From the NCBI GenBank assembly GCA_019828595.1, contig JAHQRK010000006.1:2232001-2296000 (forward strand): a stretch of 64,000 nt of DNA, read 5' to 3'. How positions within the stretch are numbered: the first letter of the stretch is position 1; each line of letters starts with the position of its first letter. The DNA comes from Aphanomyces cochlioides (taxonomy: Eukaryota; Oomycota; Saprolegniomycetes; Saprolegniales; Verrucalvaceae). Below are positions 21,731 through 32,004 of this stretch, piece after piece. The notes beneath the pieces were generated by a model. It did no database searches and was not told the origin of the DNA. It worked only from the letters and a program-made list of their open reading frames with translations. Made by a program: the position numbers and the translations under genes.

Positions 21731-24700
21731 TTATTCCTCAATGTACGAGTCAAGAGGTGGGCAAGAGCAGACCAAATGTCGATCACCGTAGACGTTGTCA
21801 ACACGGCCGACGGTGGGCCAGAAAGCCTTGGTCTTGCCTCCGTTGTGCCAAGGAGCTGGGAAAGCCGCTTGTTGGCGAGAGTATTTACGGTCCCAAGTGT
21901 CGGCCGTGACAAGGTCGACAGTATGAGGAGCGTGTTTCAACGGAGAGTCTTCCACTGCGATCTTGCGTTGGATGACGTCTTCAATTTCTTGGCGGATGAG
22001 GATCATTGATTGGCAGAAGCGGTTCATTTCGCTCAAGTTTTCACTCTCAGTGGGTTCAATCATGAGCGTGCCGGGCACAGGCCACGACATTGTGGGCGAG
22101 TGGAAGCCGAAATCTTGCAAACGCTTGGCGACGTCTTCTTCGACAATGCCATGCGCCTTGAATGGACGAATATCAATGATGAATTCGTGGGCGCACGTGC
22201 CGTTCTTTCCGCGGAAGACAATATCGTAGTGGTCTTCCAATGTCTTGGCCATGTAGTTGGCGTGCAAGATAGCATGCGACGTCGCCTTGACGAGGCCTGC
22301 TTCACCAAGCATGTGGATGTACATCCACGAGATAGGCAAGATACCAGCCGAGCCGAAAGGACCAGCGCTGACAGCCAAGTCGTTCTTCTTCACGACGTGG
22401 TTGCCTTCACCGCCAGTCAAGACGATTGGGTTGCCAGGCAAGAAAGGAGCCAAGTGCGAGGCGACACCAATCGAGCCAACACCAGGACCGCCACCACCGT
22501 GAGGAATGCAGAAAGTCTTGTGCAAGTTCAAGTGGCACACGTCAGCGCCAATACCGCCAGGGTTGCACAAACCGACTTGGGCGTTCATGTTGGCACCGTC
22601 CATGTAGACTTGACCGCCATGTTTGTGGATCAACTCGCACATTTCCTTGACGCCTTCTTCGAACACACCGAAGGTCGAAGGGTAAGTGATCATCAACGCA
22701 CTCAATTCGTTGGCGTGCTTCTTGGCTTTTTCTTCCAAGTCGACGCGGTCAATGTTACCAGCGTCGTCCGACTTGACAACAACGACCTTCATACCAGCCA
22801 TAACAGCACTGGCAGGATTGGTACCGTGGGCAGAAACAGGAATCAAGCACACGTTGCGATGGCCTTGGCCGTTGGCCTTTTGGTAGGCGCGGATCGCAAG
22901 AAGACCGGCGTATTCACCTTGAGCACCAGAGTTGGGTTGCGAAGACACAGCGGCAAAGCCAGTGATTTCGGCCAAAGCCTTGTGGAGGGTTTCGATCATT
23001 TCCAAGTAGCCCTTCGTTTGATCTTCAGGGGCGAACGGGTGGACGTTCTGGAATTCTGGCCAAGAAACAGGTTCCAATTCACTGACCGAGTTGAGCTTCA
23101 TGGTGCACGAGCCCAATGAAATCATCGACGTGTTCAAAGCCAAATCCTTGTCTTCCAAGGTCTTGAGGTAGCGCAAGAGCTCAGTCTCGGAGTGTTTCGA
23201 GTTGAAGACCTTGTGCTCCAAGAAAGGAGAGGTACGCTTGAGCGATGCAGGGATGCTCGAGGATTGAACAGACGAAGCAGCAGTCTTCAGACTGCTCAAT
23301 TGGGCTTCCGAAACCACGTCGTTAGCTCCCAAAGCGTAGAGGAGCTTGCCGACGTCGCTCAATTCGGCACTTTCACCGAACGAGATGCTGACACGGGTGG
23401 AGTCGATCACACGGACGTTGATTTCCTTGGAGCTGGCACGGCGTTGAACTTCATCACCAGTCAAACCACTGCCAGACAAATCGACTTCAATGGTGTCGAA
23501 GAAATGGTTGTTCACCAACTTGGTCTTGGTGTGTTCGCCCAAGCCAGCGACAAGAGTAGACGTGAGCAAGTTGATGCGGTTGGCAATCTTCTTAAGACCT
23601 TCAGGGCCGTGGTAGATAGCATACGAGGCAGCCATGTTGGCCAAAAGGGCTTGAGCCGTGCAAATGTTACTCGTGGCCTTGTCGCGGCGAATGTGTTGTT
23701 CGCGGGTTTGCATAGCCATGCGGAGAGCACGTTCACCACGAGAATCCTTCGACACACCAATAATACGACCAGGAAGCTTTCGGTGGTACTTTTCGCTCGT
23801 GGCAATGAAACCGGCATGAGGGCCGCCGAACATGAGAGGCACACCGAAGCGTTGAGCGGAACCGACAGCAATATCGGCACCGAATTCAGCAGGTGTCTTG
23901 AGATGAGTCAAAGCAAGCAAATCGGTCGCAACGACAACGAGGGATTGACTGGCCTTGGCAGCTTCAGTCAACTTGGTGTAGTCTTCCACGGAGCCAAAGG
24001 TGTTTGGGTATTGAATCAACGCACCGCTGTATTCTTTCGAGGAGAAGTCGAGGTCAGTGAGAGGGTTGCCAACCACAATTTCAATGTCGAAACCTTCAGC
24101 ACGGGTACGCAAGACAGCAAGGTTTTGTGGGTGGACATCGTTCGCGACGAAGAATTTCGTACGCTTGCCGTTGAAAGCACCGTTGCAAAGAGCCATGGCT
24201 TCAGCAGCAGCGGTGGCTTCATCCAGAAGCGAAGCACCAGCAATGGGAAATCCCGTCAAGTCGCTCACCATGGTTTGAAAGTTGAGCAACATTTCCAAAC
24301 GACCTTGCGAGACTTCGGCTTGGTATGGCGTGTAGGCGGTGTACCAGCCTGGGTTTTCCAATACGTTGCGCTTGATCACGAAAGGGGTCAAGCAGTCGTA
24401 GAAGCCCGTTCCGATGAAGGATTTGTACGTCTTGTTTTGTTGGGCAATCTTCTTCAAAGCAGCATACGCTTGGGATTCGCTCATGGGTTCTGGCAAGTTG
24501 AGTTTTTCCGTGAGGCGAATTTCCGAAGGAACAGTCTTGGTGATGAGTTCTTCAATCGAGTTGACGCCGACTTTCTTGAGCATGATCGCCGTCTCTTCTT
24601 CACCAGCACCAATATGACGGCGGGCAAATTGATCCGTCAAACGGTAAGGATCGGTGGAAAACACGCGGGAGGTATGCGACTTGCCCTACATGGTCCAGTT

Positions 24701-24769
24701 AGAGCTCTAGATGCCGAGATTCTCCAAGCGTACGATCACGGCCCGCACATGCTTAATGGAGCGGAACAT
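21731..24769 (-). CDS. gcvP: Glycine dehydrogenase (decarboxylating), mitochondrial P-protein
   Basis: Decarboxylates glycine and passes the aminomethyl group to the lipoyl arm of H-protein in the mitochondrial glycine cleavage system. Two exons (intron 24686-24733) give 996 residues, typical of the fused homodimeric form. A first exon of only 12 codons supplies a basic, amphipathic presequence-like N-terminus ([13 protein letters not shown]) joined to the DQFARRHIG start of the mature domain. The PLP-binding lysine lies in [16 protein letters not shown], near residue 734, followed by the glycine-rich loop. Long open frames on the opposite strand are codon-bias shadows. It converges with the TPR gene (93 bp apart). 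Confidence 0.97.
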
Positions 24770-25384
24770 CAGAATCGGCGAATGACCTCCGGGACTTTGA
24801 AGTGATCAGAGCCTCAAGCTTTGACTCAGGACTGTCAAAAATAATATTTTGCATACAAAAACGCTGAGAAATTTTTTTCTCTTGAAACGGATCTTGCATC
24901 TGAAAATCCCACCTTTTCAGGCACCACAAGTCATTTCGCCGCCTCTGATTGGCTGACTTTTGGCACCATAGTCTATGTAAGGCTCAAAATATGCATATAT
25001 TTTTACCCAGTTAATATCTGTATATTTATGAAATATAAAATAAATACAATAAAAAATACAATATTGTTTATTTATTGTTACAAAGTAATGTTGCCTACAC
25101 GTCATTTTGTAACGAATTCGAGCCGCTGATAGATCACTGATATAAAGTAAATCGTCCGAGAACCTATGTCATCTGCTGGGATGATATACAAGTTTCTTAT
25201 CTATATTTCACAACCGTGGAATGGATGTTTCTGCTATGGGATTACGAAAGTAGGTATGCGTGATGGACTTGGACTTCGTGGACAATCTCCACAACAGACG
25301 ACGCGGTGATCGCGCATGCACTACGTGGCAGGCCAGGCGATGCAGGGCTTGAGCCTGGTTGAAGATTACACTTTAGGAGTATTA
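24770..25384. other. AT-rich intergenic spacer
   Basis: No gene is visible. The 615 bp contain a strongly AT-rich core (about 24985-25090) and the gcvP promoter at the left end. Confidence 0.5.
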
Positions 25385-26512
25385 TTATATCTGGTGGGAT
25401 TCAGCCGAGCTCCGTCCGTCAAACGAGCTCGAGTATTTACTAACGAACGACTCGCTTGGTTCGTCGCTCGACGGCGAGAAACTGGAGGGATCGATTGTGT
25501 AGCTGTCGGAGAGATTGGACTGGAACAAGCCAGAGTCAACCCGCGCCGCGGCGGCAGCATTAGTGGCACTCGTCATGGCGCTCAGCCAAATATTGTTGGT
25601 GGGTGAGATCATGCCTTCGGTATTGCGGCGATCGGAACTCGCAAGACTTTGTCGTAGATAGCTTACGTCACTCAGGGCAGGTTCTTCGCGCTGAGATGGA
25701 GTCGTCAGGGGCACATTGTAGTTTTGCGCCGGCGATACCACAGCGGGAATGTAGGACTGGTCAAAGCTCTGCTGTGTCTTTGGCATTTCACCATATCCCA
25801 TTTCGAGTTGTGGGGAGCTCATGTGACCACCATATGTGGAGATCACGTCGTCGTCATGGCCAACTTCCTTCTTGGAGCGCCTCCTAAAGAAGAAGACGCC
25901 GATAATCGCCACAACTAACGCTCCAGCAACGCTACCAAGGATGATCCACACAGTATTTGAACTCGAGTCGCTCGACTTTGCTGAAGGAGATGGAGTACTC
26001 AAAATTGCAGGCGCCTTTGAGGTCGTTGGCGCTGGAGTCTCTAGCTCGTCCGAAGGCGTGTCTGTCACTGGCGCCGCCTCCGTTGTTGGAGCCAACGTTG
26101 TCACTGGGGATGATGTGGGTTTCTTCGTAGTTGGCGCAATGGTGGTGGTTGGTACTACAGTTGTAGTCGGTGCTAAGGTCGTTGTCGGCGCTGTGGTGGT
26201 AGTTTGTGCGGCTGTCGACGTCGGTGGAGCTGTTGTAGTCGGAGGCGGTGTAGGTGGGGCTGTCGTTGGTGGAGTGGTCGTTGGGGTTGGCGTAGCTGTA
26301 GTAGTAGGTGGTGGCGTGACTGTCGTTGGCGTTGGGGTGACAGTCGTTGGAGATGGAGTCGGTGGTGGTGTTGGAGGAGCCGTCGTGGGTGACGGCGTAG
26401 GCGCTGGTGATGGAACTGTCGTTGGGCTCGGCGAAGTGATGGCTGGCACATCAGTGGCATTTTGGCCAAGCGCGAGAAGAATGACTGAGAATAGCAGTGT
26501 TATGGTCCTCAT
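25385..26512 (-). CDS. Mucin-like type I membrane protein A
   Basis: A single exon of 375 residues. An N-terminal signal peptide (MRTITLLFSVILLALG) precedes about 170 residues dominated by Thr/Pro/Ser repeats (TPTPTTVTPPP-like), expected to be heavily O-glycosylated. A single membrane helix follows near residue 195 (VWIILGSVAGALVVAIIGVF), ended by a basic stop-transfer FFRRRSKK. The cytosolic tail of 150 residues is Ser-rich and unrecognised. One of five similar genes between 25 and 37 kb. A surface, cell-wall-facing role is inferred from architecture only. Confidence 0.8.
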   Translation of the reverse strand: MRTITLLFSVILLALGQNATDVPAITSPSPTTVPSPAPTPSPTTAPPTPPPTPSPTTVTPTPTTVTPPPTTTATPTPTTTPPTTAPPTPPPTTTAPPTSTAAQTTTTAPTTTLAPTTTVVPTTTIAPTTKKPTSSPVTTLAPTTEAAPVTDTPSDELETPAPTTSKAPAILSTPSPSAKSSDSSSNTVWIILGSVAGALVVAIIGVFFFRRRSKKEVGHDDDVISTYGGHMSSPQLEMGYGEMPKTQQSFDQSYIPAVVSPAQNYNVPLTTPSQREEPALSDVSYLRQSLASSDRRNTEGMISPTNNIWLSAMTSATNAAAAARVDSGLFQSNLSDSYTIDPSSFSPSSDEPSESFVSKYSSSFDGRSSAESHQI

Positions 26513-27101
26513 TACGGGTTGTTATACTGCGGATGCCGCAGTGAGATTTGAAATGAGCACGGGAGCGGGAGAGAGAGCAAGCGCATTTGCACCACTTGCT
26601 CTGGTTGTTGTTGCACCTCTTTAACTATTTTATAAAATACAACTCAGCTTCATATATTGCCCATGTAATTTAAAAAAGAATGATTAAATCGGTCAGCGTG
26701 TTTGGGTTGAAATGGAGCAAGAATGGCGATCGTCCGCTTTTATCTTGAAGTTTGTATGGAAATATGATTGCCAGATCTGTCGCATATTGCTGTCAGACAA
26801 GTGAGAGGTGGCTTTTCTTAAGTCTCCCAAGCACAACTGGCCTCATTGCATAGCGATGGAAATACTCTAGTCTGCTTTCTGTGCTTGAGGTTGTCCTGAA
26901 AGAAACCTTGACCTCTCCCTGGATGGACTCTGTTCGATTGTACAGACATGCAAAACTCCAAAATTTGGAGCAAAGATACAAGCCTGAAGGCACATGTTGA
27001 CTGCATACAGTGTACTGATGTTGTACCTAGATGATTTCACTTGGAGTTTGTATACTTGAGAGAGTTCGAGTCACTTCTTTGGGTTGAAAACGCATAGTAC
27101 A
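26513..27101. other. Intergenic spacer between two mucin-like genes
   Basis: Contains the promoter of mucin-like protein A at the left and the 3' region of protein B at the right. Nothing else is recognised in 589 bp. Confidence 0.5.
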
Positions 27102-28373
27102 TTACAATTCGTACGAGCCTCGCTCGGCGGTCGACTCGTTGTGCGACGGGAAGTCGTGGTGGTCCAAGTCCGAGCTTATGTGGCTCTGGAATGTGTTGCG
27201 GGTCATGAAGCTGCTCGCGCGGCTGCCTTCGCTTTGCGAGTCATCGAATTCGTCGTTGAATGCCGAGTGACTGGCGCTGTTGTAACTGTTCGTTTCGACG
27301 TCGTCAATGATGACCTCGGGCTTCTTGTTCATCGCTCGTGTCCACGCGTTGCCATTGTCGAACGATTCACCGATAGAAACTTCAGATGGTCGGTCGAAGT
27401 CCATGTCTTCGTCAGCCGATCGGAATGTGTTCATGATGGTCGCATTCGCCTGGATGTTGTGGTACTCGACACCCGGAGCGGAGAGAACCGGCACGGGAGA
27501 TGGGTTCGTGGGTTGAATGGGAGCTGGTTGTTGTGTGACAACAGGCGCAGCCACTGGTTGTTCGTATGATCGTGGAGGAGGAATCGAGTCAACGGTAGCT
27601 GGGCCAGGTGGAGCGCCGTACAATGAGCTTTTGCCCATACTGTCCTTGAAGTCGGGCGACATGGGGTCGTCGTCTTCGTCTTTCGAGCGTTGGAGCATGA
27701 AGTACACACCAGCACCAATAAGAGCGAGACCAGCAATACCACCGACGCCAATGCCGACATAGGTGCCAGTACTGGTACCGTCTTCACTTGTACTTGAGGA
27801 AGTCGCCGTAGTCGTGGGTTTGGCTGTGGTAGAAGTACTGGACAAGGATGAGCTAGAGCTAGACGAGGAGTCATCTGTGGCCACTGGAGCAGCCGTAGCG
27901 TCAGTCGATGAGATTGTCGATGCCGGTTTTTGTGTTGAAGTAGGCGATGCCGTCGAGGACGGCACTTGGGTACTGGTTTTTGCAGTAGATGGCGAGGATT
28001 GAGGTGCTTGAGTTGTCTGAGGTGCTTGTGTCGATGGAGCCGCCGTCGTGGGTGCAGAGGTGGAGGTCGTGGTCTTGGGAGCAGAGGTCGTCGTCGGAGA
28101 ATCCGTGGTAGGAGCGCTTGTGGTTGGACCAGATGTGGTCGTAGCAGTCGTTGTTGGTTTTGACGTGGGAGAAGGAGTTGGCGCAGGCGTCACGGCCGTC
28201 GTAGGATTCGATGTCGTGTCAGGAGTCGGAGCAAGTGTTGGCGTGTCAGCTTGCAGCTTGCGGATTCGTGCATCGGCTAGTGAGGATATCATGAGGCATG
28301 TCCAGGGTTGTCAGACGGGATTACCTGGAGCCAAGAGCAAGGCACACCCCACGAGAAGCGCCGCAATTCTCAT
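27102..28373 (-). CDS. Mucin-like type I membrane protein B
   Basis: Two exons (intron 28277-28324) give 407 residues. The short first exon encodes a clear signal peptide (MRIAALLVGCALLLAP), joined in frame to ADARIRKLQ. A Thr/Ser/Pro-rich ectodomain of about 150 residues follows, then one membrane helix (YVGIGVGGIAGLALIGAGVY) and a tail of about 200 residues with acidic and Ser clusters. Same layout as proteins A, D and E, but the tails do not align by eye. Confidence 0.8.
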
Positions 28374-28516
28374 CCTCGTTGAGGGAAAGCCGGAAATGGG
28401 CATTCAAGGCACCGTGTGTCTTCTGCACCTCCTGCACATGTTACTCACTTAGTATGTTTAGTAATACTAATAGTTTATCTGTCAAAGTCCCCGAAGTTCT
28501 TGTCTAGTAGTACTAG

Positions 28517-29395
28517 TAAACCTACAGGCAACGTTTAGTAAGCGTTTCAAGGAAAGTGACGAGTTTGTGTTACCAACCGATTGGAATGAATGGCACATTG
28601 TGCGGTCTTCTGTCGCCACGGCAGCTTGGGAGCCAGTCATCTCGAGCGACATTTTGGCCGCTTCCAGAGCGCTCGGCCATAAAGTTTGGCTCCATGAAGC
28701 GCCTATATTCAGGTGGCTCAACACGCAGAAACTGGGACATTTGGAGAGCACATGGGCATTTTAGAACCGTTAGCACCGATCAGTCTTGCCACGTGATTCG
28801 CTGCCAGCTGGAGTGAGTCGATATGCACTTCAAAACCTCACTTCCCGCGGTAAAGTTTCTCTACATTATTCAATGATTGGTTATAATTTCATAGATTTGT
28901 CCAATGGAAACACTAGTTAACCTCATTTTTTCATGGGGATAATCTTTATCGAGGATTATGAAAGGACGGTCATCGCGGTCATCGTCGCAACTTTTATGCT
29001 GAAGTACTTCAATGTGATGGTTGTTATGGTATGATAGAAATACAAGCGGTCATCATGGGGTTGGATAGATCGACGCTAGTGGGGGGAATGAATAGCTTCT
29101 CCCCATGGAGCTGTTCATGGCGACATTGAAATCACGAAAACATGGGATGAATAAGTTAGGGGGATATAACTCTAAAAAGTCAAACTGGACTTGGCTCGCA
29201 TTCCTCATCTTCCGTTGTATCCTCACTCTCACTATGGATCTTTCGGCTGTCTGTCGGCCCAGCTTTGGCAAACACATCCACCATCTCATCAAAGTCGGCT
29301 TCGACAGAGATAACGGACATTTCGACGCTAATCATGCTGAGATTGTCGCAACCTCGCTTGTCGACAACACTTTTCCATGGCTGGACATTTGAAAA
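28517..29395. repeat. 879-bp segment duplicated in inverted orientation at 52633-53511
   Basis: Every position x here corresponds to 82028 minus x in the second copy. All encoded peptides compared by eye are identical over the length. The segment spans the last 72 codons of mucin-like gene C and about 660 bp downstream of it. Ends are abrupt, at TAAACCTACAGG on the left and CTGGACATTTGAAAA on the right, and show no terminal repeats. Confidence 0.9.
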
Positions 29396-29779
29396 CGAGC
29401 TGGATTCCATCGTTGTCATCCACACACCGCTGCCAATATACGAGTCGTTCGGGCCAACTTCAGAGTGCTGTGGGTCGACAAAGACAGACTCACTAAGTGT
29501 CGTCGTGTTGCTACGGAGCTGGTCGCTATAGCTCGTTTGTAGTGACTGCTGTGTTCGCAGAGGCGCGACGTTGTTTGATCGATATGGCATTGGCGACGTG
29601 ATTGGCATTTCGTGATACGCAGACTCAACCACTGTGGAATTCAAGCTCATGGTATTTCTTCTCTTCTCGCGGCGGATTTTGATATAGAACGCGACCGCCA
29701 GAAACAAAAGCACAGTCGCTGCAATCGCGCAGCCGGTGACGATGCCGACTGCCGGTGATTCTCCGAGAGAACGAAGCAT
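29180..29779 (-). CDS. Mucin-like family member C, apparently lacking signal peptide and ectodomain
   Basis: An open frame of 199 codons from the ATG at 29779. It starts almost directly in a membrane helix (VGIVTGCAIAATVLLFLAVAFY) with a basic IKIRREKRR stop-transfer, followed by a Ser/acidic tail resembling in style the tails of its neighbours. No Thr/Pro stalk or signal peptide was found upstream, where the minus strand holds no Thr-rich frame. It may be a 5'-truncated gene, or an upstream exon may have been missed. Its last 72 codons lie within the 879-bp segment copied to 52.6 kb. Confidence 0.5.
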   Translation of the reverse strand: MLRSLGESPAVGIVTGCAIAATVLLFLAVAFYIKIRREKRRNTMSLNSTVVESAYHEMPITSPMPYRSNNVAPLRTQQSLQTSYSDQLRSNTTTLSESVFVDPQHSEVGPNDSYIGSGVWMTTMESSSFSNVQPWKSVVDKRGCDNLSMISVEMSVISVEADFDEMVDVFAKAGPTDSRKIHSESEDTTEDEECEPSPV

Positions 29780-30495
29780 GAGGATTTCGAAATGGCAACC
29801 TAGAAGATTTTGAAGTAAAAAATCATGCTTGAGGCCATCGATCAGGCGACATGGCATTTCCAACTTGCATATATTTTTAGCTACGCCAGTTGGAATGTTC
29901 GTTTGAGAGAATGTTGTATTTTTAAAAATTCGATCAAAAAATAGAATACAAATCAACTTGACGGCACTTTGCACTTTGGACCGCATGTGATGCGCATGGT
30001 CGTCGGACGATGCGATGTTGGCTGTTTGTCAATCTAACGACGTGAAATATTTGGTATGACACTTGAGGAAGCCAAGAAAGTCGCACCGGAAAGAATTCGA
30101 GTCGAGCAAGCGCAGCCAAAGCTGAAGAAGAGTGACAAGTGCATCTTCTCCACGACCTGAAAAGTTGTTCGCATGCAAGCTAGACTGTTCCAAAGGTAGA
30201 ATGAGCGTGGCTTTGACGAAACTTTGGATGTGATGCGGACGAGCACTCGACATGACACAGAATGCAACTGTAAGCAGAACGATGGGACGACAGCACTGTC
30301 AACATTGTACTGTCCATGACGATGCGGTGTGAGCAAGGTGAGTCGTGGAACTGTGATTGCTAGAGTGGACAGAGTGCGTGGACAGAGTACAACACGTTCG
30401 CTTGGAGACTCTTTTTGCAAATGCGTGATGGCATGTGACTTGGTAGCCACGAGAGGATGCAGACTGCATTGGCTTACTTCCCTTGAAGTCGTTGC
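29780..30495. other. Spacer between mucin-like genes C and D
   Basis: No convincing gene in 716 bp. A 167-codon minus-strand frame (30034-30537) overlaps gene D and lacks coding character. The signal peptide of gene D, if it has one, should be encoded here but was not found. Confidence 0.4.
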
Positions 30496-31999
30496 ATGGA
30501 TTTTCCATCTCAAGCGCAGCCTTTGCGATGGCTCCAATGGGAGGATTCACGTGACGATGCGTTTCCATCATCTCGAGGCAGTGATATTTCAGCTGGGGAT
30601 GATGACATGTCGTTGTCTTCCGATGAGAGTCTGACTATTCCTCCAACGACGAATGCACCGTCACAACAACCTCCCCGAAGCACACGAACACGTCGCCCCC
30701 GTGCAACGCGACCACCTCGCACCCGACCGAGCACAACCCCTGTCGAGAGTACCCTTGGTCTTTCCTCTACTCAAGTCCCCAACCCTGACAACACAGCGCC
30801 AGCCACTGGAGTCCCCTCAACATCCTCAATTCCCGCGGAAAGTCTCTCAACGAACAAGCCATCCCCGTCTCCAACTCAAGACAAGTCGACAACGACTACT
30901 TGGGTTCCTCCAGTCACTACGAGTCTTCCTACGACCTCCTCGCCAGTGACCCAAACTCCGGCTGAGTCGTCGACGTCTGTAGCTCCAACGACAAGCCCTG
31001 TGATCACCTTGCCTTCATCCTCGTGGCCTCCTCCGACTCCCCTTCCAACTTCAAAGCCTGTTGACATTCCAACTACGATTGAGCCAACTAGACCCCTTAC
31101 TACTTCAGCTCTTTTTACGACTGCGACCCCTCCGCCAAGAACCACGAACTCACCACCTGCAACTGACGTCATGCCAACTCCAATCCCTCGGTCAATCCCG
31201 CCTGTTACCAGCTCCACGCAGCAATCCGAGGCTTATATCCAACCACTCAGTCGTCCATCCGCTGTGCCAACCATAACAAACGGGGCTCATTCAGGTATGT
31301 CCATCTCTCCCAACTTCATTCACGGTGCTCTATGTAGCGTCAAACGGACATTCGAACTCGTTTCCCGTCAGCGCGATCATCGCAATTGTCGTTGGGGTGC
31401 TTGCTCTTCTTTTCACGGTGGTTGTTGTGTCGTACTACCGTCGACGTTATCGTCTCATGAGCTTGACGTACTTGCGTAACATGCCGTCAACGGCGTGGAC
31501 ATTAGATTCCGCAGCAGCAGACTCTGCCATACCACCAAGAGATCCATCTCGATCCCCTTCCATGTCGATCTGGACCAACCCAAATCGCATGGCATCGGAA
31601 TTTGCCACAGGGTTCAAAGATCACTGGAAACCAACACCGCTGGCAGACTATCACGCGCGACGAAGTCGTCTTCCTGAACTACAAAGCGAAGTCGACGACG
31701 AAGCTTTGCAGAACAACGCGTGGTATCAAGCTGCCAAGGACCAGCCCCATCCCAAGAGCTTCGAGAGTCTTGGACGTCTTGATCCTGCCACCAGACAGCA
31801 CATGAATCAACTCGGCCACAACCTTGTATACGATCCTCAAGCTTTGAGCTACACAAGTGCCGATGGAGCGAACGACGAGTGTGCATCGGTCATTAGCTTC
31901 AAATCGTCGGGGCAAGCAACGCCGCACCTAGCCCCTCGTGGCGCCAACATGAGCAATAAATTGAGCATGACAAGCTGGGATGATTTCCATGAAGCTTAG
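30496..31999 (+). CDS. Mucin-like type I membrane protein D
   Basis: Two exons (intron 31295-31337) give 486 residues from the ATG at 30496. The ectodomain (about residues 50-265) is Thr/Pro/Ser-rich with an Arg/Pro/Thr patch near its start. A strong membrane helix (AIIAIVVGVLALLFTVVVVS) is followed by YYRRRYRL and a 180-residue tail. No obvious signal peptide precedes the stalk, so the true start may lie in an unrecognised upstream exon. The stop is only 5 bp from the stop of the convergent EF-hand gene. Confidence 0.7.
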
Positions 32000-32004
32000 A
32001 TAAA

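Noticed and set aside
22010..24805. Two very long open frames (369 and 537 codons) on the plus strand opposite glycine dehydrogenase
   Set aside because: They are mirror images of a highly conserved enzyme gene with strong codon bias and show no recognisable protein features.
25960..26470. Short tandem repeats resembling a CRISPR-like or satellite array
   Set aside because: The repeats are codon-level ACN/CCN repetition of a mucin stalk with no spacers or constant repeat unit; the same holds at 27.8-28.2, 30.7-31.2 and 36.5-36.7 kb.
25836..26624. 262-codon Val/Gly-rich plus-strand frame
   Set aside because: It is the antisense of the Thr/Pro repeat stalk of mucin-like protein A; the composition is a mirror effect.
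30034..30537. 167-codon minus-strand frame as the missing N-terminus of mucin-like gene C
   Set aside because: No signal peptide or Thr/Pro stalk, and no splice path into the membrane-helix exon could be found.
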